Assembly (NCBI GenBank): GCA_045837725.1
Contig: JBEWZL010000235.1
Span: forward strand, 1 to 64,000
Length of the DNA: 64,000 nt
Reading direction: 5' to 3'
Source: Vermamoeba vermiformis
Taxonomy: Eukaryota; Tubulinea; Echinamoebida
Part shown: positions 47,283 through 59,271 of the stretch, one piece after another
Layout: every line of letters starts with the position of its first letter
How positions within the stretch are numbered: the first letter of the stretch is position 1
Position numbers and translations under genes: made by a program
Notes under the pieces: generated by a model
Seen by the model: the letters and a program-made list of their open reading frames with translations, nothing else
Database searches by the model: none
What the model was told of the DNA's origin: nothing

Positions 47283-49898
47283 ATGAAGGTAATTTTCATT
47301 ATAATGACAACTATGAACAATTTGGGGAGTATGAATAGACTCATACTGATACTTTTGTTGCCAGATCCTTTACTTGCTTGTGCTAACCTGTATAATATCA
47401 CCGTGTATATTACTATCGCCAAAAGAAGTCGAAAAATTAATACAAGATAATCCTAATGAATTTATTACTAGATCAACCGAGTTTTTAGATGAGGTACGCT
47501 AAACCAGCTTGAAAAATTCGTGATTAATTATTAATAATATCTCAGGCATCTGAATTAGTAATACAAGGATATTTAACGAAGGCAGTGGTGCTGGGGCAAT
47601 CTGCGTTGCTAGATTTGCTGATCCCGCGAGTAAACAATCTTGAATTTACAATTACAACCTCCATAAATACAAAAGGAACATTATTGCACCAAGCAGTTTG
47701 TAATGGCGACGTTGCAAGCGTAGAGAAGCTTATTAAGGTAAGATCCAAAATGACACGCGTCAAATTAATTCAATAAAATTAGGCGGGTGCCAAATTGAAT
47801 GTCGTGGATAGCAGAGGAAACTCGCTTATGCATGCTATTTTGGAAGCATGGAATCAATTTACGATATTCAGTCACAACAGACCAAAATATTTCAAGAACG
47901 AGATCGACTTGTTGGGAACGATGAAGACCCTTATAGATAACAAAGTTAAAGTAGAGGGGCTCAATGGCGAAGAAAAATCACCCCTTCAACTTGCTTGCGA
48001 GTATAAATACGCAGCTGCAGCGGAATTATTGCTCAAAAATGGCGCCGATCTGAATAGAGAAAATAAACATGGTATGAAACTGGTCTATAGCGAGGCATTA
48101 TTAACACTCTAATATAGGTTCGACTCCTCTTCTAATTTCGATGGATACGAGCAGCTTCATCATTCAATTTTCGAAAGTTTTGACGCGACACGGAAATGTG
48201 TTCCATTACACCTGGTTAAATGCTACGGAAGAGGTAAAATTACTACAAAATATGTATTGTCCATATATATTGATTGAATATTCAGAAATTCAATGCATTA
48301 CAAATCCTTGGTATCCAACTTCCTGAAGATCTGATGATGGCCAACGGTACGAGCTACAACCGATCAATTTTGAATGAAGTAATATGGGCCTATAATCAAC
48401 GTACAGTAGACACGTTACTCGCATTTAAACCAAATCTACGGTAAGCTTTCTGTCACTGCAAAAATGACACTTTTGACACCTTATTCTGCAGCGTCAAAGA
48501 TTCGCAACAAAATAACGCACTACATATTGCAGCGTATAATGGGAATCATATTGCATTGAAATCATTGTTAGACAAAGGATTCAATCACTTCAAGTCAAGA
48601 AACAAAGATGGACTGACGCCACTTCAAGCAGCGGCCATTAGTAACTACATTAAGGCTCAGAATGTGCTAGTTGAGTACGGAGCTAATATCGAAGCCCTGA
48701 AGACACTTTCCTTTTATGGAAATCATGCTGAAGAAGGTGACACGATTGACGGCGTCAGTGGAAAGGTTCCACTTCGCGTTCACCGTACAAAGTTCAACGC
48801 AACAGAGCACCGTGCTATGATTGATGAAAATGGTGTCAAAGATACTGTCATTTCAGCGGAGATTACGGGAGGTTGGAGATACGAAGCTGAGCCTGACATT
48901 GACATCGACTTTTGTGAGATTGACAAGCGCGAAAAATTGACAGCGAAAGAATTCTACGAAGAGTACTTTAGACTGCGAAAACCTGTCATAATTAAAGGTA
49001 AGATATTAGTAAGCATTTTTTATCGATATTTATTGTTTTTTAGGTGCTGTTCAATGGGGCGCATTTAAACGATGGACTCGACCCCAATTAGAAGCTAAAT
49101 ATGGAAACGTTGAATTCATGGTGTACTCGAGGAAGAACTACGGTATGAATATCTTTTAGAATATTACACGAGCTAATAACTTTTTTGCTTAAAAGGTCCG
49201 CCAATTTCAAGCAAAATGTTGCTGAAAGATTATTTTGCTTATATGGACGAAAATGCCGGAAAAGGTACGCTATATACTTATGACAATATAATATTAATCG
49301 TTCGTGCAGATAAGGAGCCTATTTGGCTCGTTGACGTCGACATAGATCCACGCGCTCAACAGATGGCACGAATGGATGTTAGTGACATTGAAATTTTGAC
49401 GAATATGTTCGACGGTATTATTTAATATATCCTATACTTTTCAATTATCCATAGTTAACCGTTTTGGCAGGTACTCCTTACAGATTCGCGAACTATCAAT
49501 TCATGATTGCTCCTGCTTACGCTGGTGCGAGTCAACACTTCCACAATAGGTACAAAAATATATATTTATCGTGTTTCTACAGTAATAATACTGATACAAT
49601 TCACCAGCGCTGCGAACGTTCTTGTCTACGGCAGGAAGCGATGGTTTTTATATCCACCAGCACAAGCTATCTACTCAGTAAAGCATATTCATGAATGGTA
49701 TACTCAAGACTATCCAAATTTGCCTCAGGATCAAAAGCCACTGGTAGTTAAACAAATCCAGTTGCCGATCGAATCTAACATTTTTGTTAGGAATGCATCC
49801 AAGAACCTGGCGATTTGATATATGTTCCTAATATGTGGGGCCATGGAGTAATATACACGAAGGACAGTATCGGCATGGCATACCTTTACACGGGCTAA
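47283..49898 (+). CDS. Ankyrin-repeat JmjC protein, JMJD8-like, with signal peptide
   Basis: A gene of about 13 exons. Exon 1 is only ATG AAG; spliced to the next it yields a signal peptide (MKILYLLVLTCIISPCILLS). About five ankyrin repeats follow (TPLQAAAISNYIKAQNVL; NSLMHAILEAW; PLQLACEYKYAAAAELLL). The C-terminal domain is JmjC of the JMJD8 type: KPVIIKGAVQWGAFKRW, the substrate loop GRKRWFLYPP, an HFH in place of the iron-binding HxD/E, and a distal His in MWGHGV. The last intron (GTAGTT) must be removed to give PLECIQEPGD. JMJD8 is an ER-lumenal protein in animals; the signal peptide here supports a secretory-pathway site. Hydroxylase or demethylase activity is doubtful given HFH. An intron holds a TGACACGCGTCA copy at 47751. 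Confidence 0.85.
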
Positions 49899-50038
49899 GT
49901 TTGGCAAAAATAAATTTCATAATTTTAAATTTTTCGGAACTAACGGCGAGAATATTCATTACCGTTGTATATATTAATAATTAGGTCAAGGGTTGTCCCT
50001 CTTACTAAATCACAAAGAACCAGGCTTTTTGAAAAAGG

Positions 50039-52485
50039 ATGCAGGACGACAAAGTTAGAACTCCGGCTAAGGAGGTAAGAAGCATTAAAATATGAAAAAT
50101 TCGCGTTATAGCTCACTAATTCTACCTTATTATTAGGAAAGTAGAGTCAAAAGAGTAATTAGAGCCTTTAAACAGTGGAAAACCGCTGAAGAGAGTACGA
50201 AAAATTGTCTAATAATTAGCTGTTTTATTCTAATAATTATTTTAGCGACGGCGAAGGATTTGTCGCATTTTTGTAATGAAGTTCTATTTTTGGGCGCTGA
50301 TCAGAAGCTTGGATCTGACGGTACAGAACTGAACACAAAAATAGGTACGTATCAATGAGACATATATATATTTAATACCATTGCAGAGGATTCGTATTTT
50401 CGGGTCAACCGTGCAGTTACAGAAATTCAAGGCATGAAGGCGACGGTACGAAAAAAAAAACAGAAAATAATTTCGAAATTAATTATTTTTGATTAGACCG
50501 AATTATCATCAGTATTACCAATATTAGAACGATTAGAAGAGTATCATAGGTTATCTTATTTACTTATTCAAGAATGTCGAAAAACGTGTATTCGCGCCAA
50601 CGATAATTACCAGGTACTTTCCAAATATAGAAAAAATAATTTATTCGAAGTAACCATTAATTACTTGGCGATAGAAACAAGAAGAAGAATCAAATTTAAT
50701 GTTACCGCCTTCGCAAGTGCTACTACAAGGTAAATTTCAAAATTAAAAAAATATTTTTACCTACAAACCAAACCTCTCGTCTAATATTCAAATATTTTTA
50801 AGGCCAATTACAAGTCAAAGGCAAAAAAGGCTGGAAAAAACGAACAATTCAATTAACAAAAGCGAACTTAGTCGTATTCAAACACGATGTAAGACAAAAT
50901 CAATTTCGCGCTACAATTATTGATTATATCGTTATTCTTTAGGCCAGCGAAGTGCTCCATAATATTCATCTCGTAGTGTGCTCAGTAAGACCGGCCACAG
51001 AAGAAAAGAAAAGTTTTTGTTTTTCGGTGTTCAATCCGAGTGTTATAATCACATTCCAAGCACAAGATAAGGTATAAATACTATATATTACGCGTCTATT
51101 ATTAATATGTTATACGAATAGGGTGAAATGGACGTATGGATTGCGACCATTCAAAGTCACATATTGGGTTGTTTGGAGGACAACGAGCCAACGTAAGGCG
51201 ATCTGACGCGTTGGTTAAAAGAATTCAATTAACGAAATTTCGCAGTTCTGGTGGCAGAAAACGACGTACAACAATCGATGAAGAGGATGATGTGGTTAAA
51301 CAGACTAGTGGCCTCAGAAGTTCCTCGTCATGGAGTGCGAGTAAAAGTCCACTCAAAGCACGAAAGAGATCGTCAGCGCCTAAACTACAAAGCGAGATTG
51401 TACACTCAAATTCAGGCATGTTAGGCTTGAAAGATTTGAGCCAGTTTGCTGGCGAAGGAACCGACGCGTTGGCCTTGTCGCCTCGTGCTGATTTTTTATC
51501 GTCCCGATCAAAAGAGAACACGGAGTACACCATATTAGAGGAGCTTTATGCCATGGACTCAGCAAATCGATTCTGCGCTGATTGTAGCGCGGAATGTAAG
51601 TCACGTGAAAATTCGCTGAAATCTCGTCTAATGACGTCTATTCGACAGCGCCAACGTGGATCAGTATTAACTTGGGATGTTTGTTATGCATCAATTGCAG
51701 CGGCATTCATCGAGGTCTGGGTGCGCACGTGTCAAAAGTTCGGTCGTTGACACTTGACACGATTGAACCGCACGTCAAAAGAGTTGTCGAATTGATTGGC
51801 AATGCATTTTTGAATAGCATTCTCGAGGCTGATTTGCCAGTGACATTCAACAAGAATTTACTCGCTACCAATCAGTAAGTCCTTCGTAAAAGTACCACCA
51901 TACACGCCCCCGATAAAAGTTTAATTTTTCCTTTAAAGCACTATGCGCGAACAATTCATCAAAGAGAAGCACGTGCACAGACAGTTCTGTTCAAAATACA
52001 AAGGTGACAAAGAAGGCAGTTTGATTCAAGCGATTAAAATGGACAATCCTCCTGGTGCCGCAGCGTTAGTGCTGTTCGGTGCTAATGTTCGTGCCTCTGA
52101 AGGCATGCGATCTTCGTTACATTACTCCGCTCAACGAGGCTCAGCTGAAGTCATGTCACTGTTGTTATTGAACGGAGCGGATCCGAATGTCGTCGACTCA
52201 GGTACGTTTCATCGAGCATACTTATTAACTATTACTAATGTTTAATTAGTGCGATTGACGCCGCTACATTACGCAGCCAGAGCAAACAAAATTGATTGTG
52301 TAAAGTTATTGTTGAAATACGGCGCAAACCCTGCTGCGCTCGATGACTTGGGTGAGTTGTTCCGCTTTAACGTTGCAATGCCCGTTCTAATTGTAGCATT
52401 TGTAGGACGAAAACCGATTGATATTGCAGAGCCGAATGCAACAGAGGTGCGAGAAGTGTTGACGAGTGTCACACCAGCGAGTTAG
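50039..52485 (+). CDS. BAR/PH/ArfGAP/ankyrin protein (ACAP-type)
   Basis: About twelve exons, starting MQDDKVRTPAKE at 50039. A short helical N-terminal region (BAR-like, about 150 residues and shorter than usual) precedes a PH domain (LQVKGKKGWKKRTIQLTKAN to MDVWIATIQSHI). A basic Ser-rich linker follows. The ArfGAP zinc finger is CADC-x16-CLLC, with the Arg-finger region in INCSGIHRGLGAHVSKVRSL. Three ankyrin repeats end the protein (SSLHYSAQRGSAEVMSLL, TPLHYAARANKIDCVKLL, RKPIDIAEP). ACAP/ASAP proteins switch off Arf GTPases on endosomes and plasma membrane, sensing phosphoinositides by the PH domain. The catalytic Arg (HRGLG) is present, so it should be active. Confidence 0.9.
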
Positions 52486-52902
52486 ATCCACGATAGATGT
52501 ATTTGTAAATGTAGTTTTCCTCTTTATTACTATCGTTCTTTTTCTTTATGTTTTATGCAGTATTATAATTCGTTATTGAAGTAATTGTGCTGCAAAGCCG
52601 TCGCTCTATCAATTCTCGATTCACTATCAAAAAAGTCAAACATTTGCGAAGTTCCACAAACGGTCTGATCGCTGAACACGAAAAATTAAACTATGCTAAA
52701 AGGCTTAGGACTCAATTAGTAGCCTCCCAAGCGTTGGTGTTCGTGCAATGAATTTTTCTGGTTCGTCGTGGAAGAGCAGTCAGACCGAAATTGGAAACGC
52801 ACATTTTCTTCGTCAAATTACTGCGGGCAATAAAATTGGAAACTGCGGGTAATTCTATTATTTATTACACGCCAGAAGCGTAGGCGGCAAATAGTATACA
52901 AA
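52486..52902. other. Spacer, F-box gene promoter
   Basis: About 415 bp between the ArfGAP stop and the F-box start, both on the plus strand. It includes an AATAAA-poor 3' region and the promoter. No gene is supported. Confidence 0.4.
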
Positions 52903-55484
52903 ATGGAGCTTCCAAGCGAGATACTGCACCACATCTTCCAGTATCTTCGCGGGGAAGCATTGTATCATATAGCTGTTGTAAATAAGCATTGGCATGAAGT
53001 TTCCACTACTGAGGTAAGACTAATATTATATACGCATAATTACGCTCGAACTTCAAGACAAGATCCGATCAGATCAGTTTTTTCGCTGACGGATGCGCGA
53101 GGATAAATTTGCAAATAATTTTTATCAAATTGCTAAACCATATATATCCTTATTTAACAGTAAATCACCATTTTCCTTCGCAACGTCATATTTTAATAAT
53201 TAACTAATTTGTTATTTCTAGACGCTGTGGAAAATAATTTGTAAAAATTATCATTTCGAGACATGGGAGGAAAATCATATAGGTTTATTAGACCCAACGT
53301 TCTTTTACAACGGAAGTTCGCTTAGACTGAATCCCGATCCTCCAACTTGTTCGCATAGCTTTGATTATGAAGACTGCGAAGCTATTAGGCCTAGAAAAAA
53401 AAGAAAATTAGATCCAATGCCATATAAATTACGTGTAAGTAATAATTACGAGGCAAAAGACGGATGTGATCTATCGGAAAATGAATCAAACTTGTTAACG
53501 ATTGTATTGTAGGTACGAAATTATAGAAGATTTTATTATCAACTAATGCCATGGAAATGCAACGAATTGAAAATATTCGACGGATCTATCGTACATAAAC
53601 TTCGTAAGAAAAATCGATCTCCGACTAAATTTTACTAATAATTATCATTTAGCGATATTATTGAAATCAATGCAAAATAGTGATATTGAATCAGTAAAAA
53701 GTGGGACTATTGATGAAATTACGCATGTACGAGATGAAGATCTGCTCGACGAAGATGCGCTGTCAGTCAATAACAACAACAATAGCATGTATATTAATAG
53801 CACTATGAACACATCGATCGATCAAAATGTAAATAACCGTCGAATTGAAGAAGAAATCGAGCAAAATGTCACCATTGACACGACAACAAATGACATTTTG
53901 AAAGAAGACTCGAACAGCGCGTTACTTTTGCAAGAATATGCGTTGACAGCATCGCCGCAGAGGACAGCAATCTCAACGGAAATCTCCGAGGCCGCCAGTC
54001 ATTACACGGACTCGAGCTCGAATTCAGCCAGTGAAAATTCTCAAGCGCAGCTCAACTCGTTTGAATACGCATCGAACGGCAGTCAATCGGCCAACACTAA
54101 TGTCAATCAGCACAGAGACGGCAATGACGATGAAAATTCATGGGACGAATATGGATCTGAAGAATCGTTGATGGACACTGTTATTCCGTTCAGCAAGACA
54201 GCACTGAAAACAGTGCCTTTTATGGGAGGCTATTTTGGATTCACGCTTGGTCGCGATGAAACGCATTATTTGACCATTTTGAATGGCGCGGCTGGAGGCC
54301 GAACTGTCATCTTGGAATTGCCTAATAAGGAAAAAATCTTGCTTGACACTCCGATCATTGGTTGCAGGAAGACGGCTCTTGACACTTTTGACGTAAGTCA
54401 TGGAACAGCAAATATTACTAAATATGGAAATATTGACCAAACATCCAGGACGAAGAGTCGACCCGAAAACAGTTCTGGTACACGTGGCTACACTTCAAGC
54501 ATAATTTTTATAATTTATATGATCGCGTTTTGAAAGGCGGAATAATATTTCATCGAGATCTGACCTACAAAATGACCGAAGATAAGTTTAGCGAGATCTT
54601 CCCTCAGTAAGTGAATCAACGATATAGAGCATTAGAAAACATTCTTGTTTTACTATTTCAACGTGAATACTCAATTTTAATAGTTTATACTAACTTATTA
54701 TTGCCAGACATGAGACGCATCATAACGAGAAAGATCTGACTTTCAAGAAGATCCCGGACTTTTTGTGCGGCATTCGAGGCAATACCGTGCTTCATTTTGT
54801 AAAGAAGAAGCTAACGGGCAAGATATGGACCTATTCTCAAGATGAAACTTACATAAGACAAGCACCGAGGGTACGTTAGATCCACATCCGCGCAACGATT
54901 TTTTGCCTAACTTGGTTTGCATAGGATATCTTTGTTTTTTTATTAGAGCGGTATAATATGATCAAGCAAAAAGTTTCGGAGTATATTGGCGAAGATCTAG
55001 TCAATTTCGAGGAAGAAAAGACGTTCTCGGGCAACGGCCGAGATCTCTATCACTGCGTTAAGAATTTGATTGAAAGTGGCTGCACGGATGAAATCATATT
55101 GGATAGGTACGTAATACTTAATATTGGAGACTAGGCTTTATAAATGAAACCGAGTCCTGATCTGGATTCGGATCACCTCTTGGCATCGAATTTTTTGGCT
55201 TACATTAAGACTTTATCAAATCGCAAATTTACTTTTATTCTCTAGTCCTCGCCTACTAAATAAATCATTATCTAATCTTCGGTTGTAGTGCTTTGTGGAC
55301 GCTGAAAGGAGGCAACAAGTTCACCCTCAAAATGTTCTGCGGCGTCAAAGCGGATGATTTTTTCACTTCATTTATCATTCTGCTGCGTGAAGTCGTCAAA
55401 GTCAATGCCAAACAAGCGAGCATTATCACTGCTTCGAAGTTTTTTTCGTACTTCAACAACCCGAGCAAGCGCAAGACTTCATAA
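52903..55484 (+). CDS. F-box protein with unrecognised C-terminal region
   Basis: An eight- or nine-exon gene starting MELPSEILHHIFQYLRGEAL, a classical F-box (residues 1-45, with LPSEILHHIF, VNKHWHEV and the LWK motif after the first intron). F-box proteins bind Skp1 and choose substrates for SCF ubiquitin ligases. A basic segment (RPRKKRKL) could be a nuclear signal. A long acidic Asn/Ser-rich linker follows. The last 300 residues are conserved-looking but unfamiliar (GGYFGFTLGRDETHYLTILN; KFTLKMFCGVKADDF) and end NPSKRKTS; they probably bind the substrate. The frame was followed across each short intron. Confidence 0.75.
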
Positions 55485-55541
55485 TCAGTTCAGTAAATCA
55501 AAACTTTTGCTGAGCTATTTGAAACGTCTGCAAGTATTTAT

Positions 55542-57163
55542 TTAAGCAAATAATACGGCATAAAGAATGGCAAAGACAGGCACGGCAAATCTGACAGCTG
55601 CTGCCGAGGTCTTGGACGGAGAAGAAGGTGAATTGCCCGGTGCAGAGGAGGGCGAATTAGCGGGCGCCGGAGAAGGCAAGGTGCATGTTTTGCCATCACC
55701 CACGTATCCTTCTTTGCAGACGCAAGTGCGGAAGTAATCAGTGGCCGACACGATGCAGTCAGCATTAACGTCACAATCGTTATTAGCACCCACGCACTGG
55801 TCTTGAGGGAAGATCCAGATGTCGCTGAACGTTGTTTCGCCATCCTCGCCACCGCATAGAATGAGATTGCCGCGATTGTGAATTCCACCTGATCTACCAG
55901 GGTAGAAACGAGTTCCAAGCACACTACCTTCAGCACGGTAGTTGGTGAACGCATTCGGGACCACTATCACAACATCACTAGCATTGCCGTACACGAACTT
56001 CCACATCTTGCTCGTCTTGTTGAATAGCCAAAAATCGTTCAAGCCTTGGGCAGCAGCGAAGGCAAGTCCACCGCCGATGAGCAAAGTGCCGTCAAGTCTG
56101 TCAACCATCAGAGCACCTGTTCGCGCACGCGGGTAGTTGTTGATGTCGAAGTCATCTGGCACTGCCAAAGAATTCTGTGTTTGGAATGAAGATTCATTTC
56201 CCCATTCAACACGCCACTCCAAAGTCTTCGTGTCAAAGGACCACATGTCACCCCATTCAAACCCCCCCTCGTAAGCGGGAGGGTCTCCATAGCCACCAAA
56301 TATCCAAATACGATCTTCCTTATCGATGATCGAGGCAGGTAACCAACGGCCATTCCAAGTCTTGGTCGCAAAGTTGATTTTGACGGCGGATGTAGCGTTG
56401 CCGCCAACAAAAGTCCACATCCAAGAAGTAGTGTTGAAATGCCACACACCACTGATAGTCTCGTTGTATATCCTCCCAAGAGCCACAGATTGTTTTGAGA
56501 GTCAATACTGAGACTAGCGCCTTCAATTGGTCCAGGATAGTTGTCAGATGCAGCGACCCCAACTTCGCCGTACAGGGGGACTTGCGTATCGTTGTATCGG
56601 AAGTTTGTAAACTCGAATGAAGTGGTGTTGAATCGCCAGAACATGTTTGCAGTGCCATCTTCACTTCCATAGATCCAGATGTTGTCGTCATGGTCGATCG
56701 CGGAACCAACAAAAGTCATTTCACCCGGAAATCCGTTAGCATCGGGCACACCATATTCAGTAATTACTTCGTAACTGACGCTGGAGTTACTGACGCTGCC
56801 AGCGACCCAACGGTATAGATCAGTCTTGGGGTCGTAATTCCAAACCGCGTTCAAATAATAATCTACGTCAAGGGAATATCCGTAGCCACCAATAATCCAT
56901 ATTGTTCCTTTTGAATCTGTTTCCACGACAAAAGTTCCAGATCTGCCGCCAACACCGGTGCTGATGTTCGTCCACTCGTATCTGACCGATTGAAATTCGG
57001 GAACCCCTTTAATAAACATTAAATTAGCGTTAAGTTTCAGTTTAAATCAACAATACTGACCTGTATCAGAGGCATTATACGGAGAAATCCAGATCGGAGT
57101 GATTGATGCCGCCGAGAAGAAGATGCAAGAACACAAGACCAGCACGATGCCACTCGAAACCAT
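55542..57163 (-). CDS. Kelch/EGF GPI-type surface protein, with one apparent frameshift
   Basis: A minus-strand gene of two exons with a signal peptide (MVSSGIVLVLCSCIFFSAA) at 57163. About six kelch-type repeats follow (TIWIIGGYGYSL, NIWIYGS, IWIFGGYGDPP, LLIGGGLAF, LILCGGEDGE), then one EGF-like domain (CVGANNDCDVNADC, FRTCVCKEGYVGDGKTC), a Ser/Pro stalk (PAPANSPSSAPGNSPSS) and a hydrophobic GPI-type tail. Near 56470-56490 the frame changes inside a kelch strand: LWLLGGY continues as NETISGVWHFN only one frame over, so one base seems to be missing or two extra. A 35-nt GT-AG span there would restore the frame but delete conserved kelch residues. It is probably a plasma-membrane adhesion or recognition protein. 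Confidence 0.82.
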
Positions 57164-57726
57164 CTTGCGTGTTGTTTGATCAGTAATAGAAGTATAAAAT
57201 TGATGACTCCTCGCCCAACGTTGCGTTTTTATCGCTCTGACCGTATCTTTTTATCTTTAGCTGTCAGTTAATGTGTGTTTTAGCTATTTTTAGCATGTTT
57301 GTGGCGTTTAAAGTACGCTTTTAAATATATTTGTGAAGATGATCAAGCGTTCCGAAGCTTGAAGTTTGGTGGCAGCTGGATCTTGGACGGTGCCAAAAGT
57401 CCTTCAGTTATACAAACATAGAATCTGATTCCAAATCTGCCATTAGTATACTATACATGGATATGTAAGAATGACACCAAAGCGGCGTTAAATTGTAGAT
57501 GTCATCGTAACAGATCCGTTTTGTCGTATCCGGAAACCGTTTTTTTAAAATGAACAATTGAATTTGACTTTCACGTATCAAATTTCTACAAAAATCTTGT
57601 TCTACTTTTTAAAGGCGTTCATTATTGTTGTTTTGACCACTTAACTTTTGCATCGACGGCCGATCTAGATCCAACTTTGACAGCTGTCAAACATCATTTG
57701 CCAGCATGCCCAGTATTTATTACGGA
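57164..57726. other. Promoter/3' spacer with a second palindrome type
   Basis: About 560 bp upstream of the kelch/EGF gene and downstream of the LRR gene. At 57676-57691 it has TTTGACAGCTGTCAAA, a perfect 16-bp palindrome whose 12-bp core differs from TGACACGTGTCA only in the central bases. No gene is supported. Confidence 0.5.
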
Positions 57727-59149
57727 TTACAGATCTAGATATGTTAAGTTAGGGAGCATTGAAAATACAAATTCTTTGGTATAATTCGGTTCGCCACACA
57801 ACGACAGCGAGCGCAAATTGGTAAAGGAAAGAATTTTGAACGCAGTATCCTTCGCGACTGCAACTTGTAATTTGGTTAAATTTGTCAATTGCAGCAACTT
57901 GTCCATATCACCGGTGGACATTCGTTCTTCGGGTCGCTTAAATACTCTTAATTTTTGTAATCTTGTAAACTCCTCGGGCAATCGTCCATTGAAAGACCAA
58001 TTCCAAACTAGCCTGGTTAGGTTTGTCATCGAGATGCTAACGTATTTGAACGTATCTATTGTGTAATACGCGCCCCAATCGTCTGAGATTTGACTCATTT
58101 TAAATACTTGCAACGCAGTCATTGTGGACATGTACTTGAAACTCTCTTCCAGCATTCGTTCGTTGTTGGTACAGTCCAAGTACGTGAGTTTTGGCAAGTA
58201 ATTTAAGTACTCGAATTCTTTTGACTTCATCATATTGAATTGTAATGTCAAGTGATCGAGATTACGTAGTGAAGTCAATACTGCCAAATGATTGATGCTG
58301 TCGAACAATACTAATCTTTGGAGATTGGTCAAGCTGCGAAACATTCGACATGATTTCGGAATTGGGTGGCTGCCTTTGAGTTCAAGCCGCGTTAAGTTCG
58401 ATAGCGAATCGAACAATTCTTCGACCGGCGAATCAATTTCGAGACCATAAACGCTTAAATGCAAGTGCTGAAGGCGTGATAATGATGTCAATTGTACCAG
58501 CACTTCCATTGTATTGTATTCGCAAGGAATACGCAACGTTAACGACTGCAGCCACGTTAATTGAGCAAGTCTCTGGCTCCGTTGCATGGACAACGGTAGA
58601 TCGCTAATGTAAGAGCAGTCGTGCAATAAAGAGAGGCAGTTCTGATTGCTCATTTTTTTGCACACAGACGACAACCTGCGAAAAATCACAAGGATTAATT
58701 TTGCAATGAAGAACGGATCCGAACTATGATGAATTAAAATGCACAAAATACAACCATCAGAATGCTTACCTTAATATACTTTCAATGTCCACAATCAAGT
58801 TCACGATTATTCGCAATACATCTCTTGGGCAATCGAGTAAACCATATCCTGCGTTAGCAACAGCTAGGAGCGTTAATCGATTAAATAGTAAATAATTAGT
58901 TATAATTACTATTATATTACGAGTAAATTATATCAAGGCAACTATACAAACACATTAATGAAGCATTGCTTTACTTCAAAATTGTCACTAATGTACAAAT
59001 TAACTCACCGGTGTTTCTTCAACGGAGGCTCCATTGTCGTTACCGTGGACCAACACCAACAAAGTTCGCGTTATAATTGATTCACAAAGATCTTCGTAAC
59101 AATGTTTTCCCGATGTACCGAACCAAGCAATGCATTTAATAGCTAGTCC
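57727..59149 (-). CDS. F-box/LRR-like protein (start not found)
   Basis: The main exon codes for about 300 residues of leucine-rich repeats (LTWLQSLTLRIP, LTSLSRLQHLHLSVYG, LSNLTRLELKG, LTNLQRLVLFD). Exons upstream splice to it in frame: LLDCPRDVLRIIVNLIVD, which looks like a helical domain or a loose F-box, and before that ITRTLLVLVHAV, joined if the donor at GTAACG is used, continuing back to GLAIKCIAWFGTSGKHCYED at a plausible acceptor near 59150. No in-frame ATG lies before this, and only 130 bp separate it from the SAMHD1-like gene. The gene may be 5'-truncated, or use a start I cannot place. LRR proteins of this kind usually act in ubiquitin ligation or scaffolding. Confidence 0.65.
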
Positions 59150-59271
59150 CTGTTATTTCCTTGTTATCTCCGATCTCCGATGATTTTAGACTTATAAACG
59201 CTTAGATTGAAAAATAATCAAGTGTACTTCAGATTCTATTCCAGAATTACGGAGTTAGGCGGAATAGTCTT

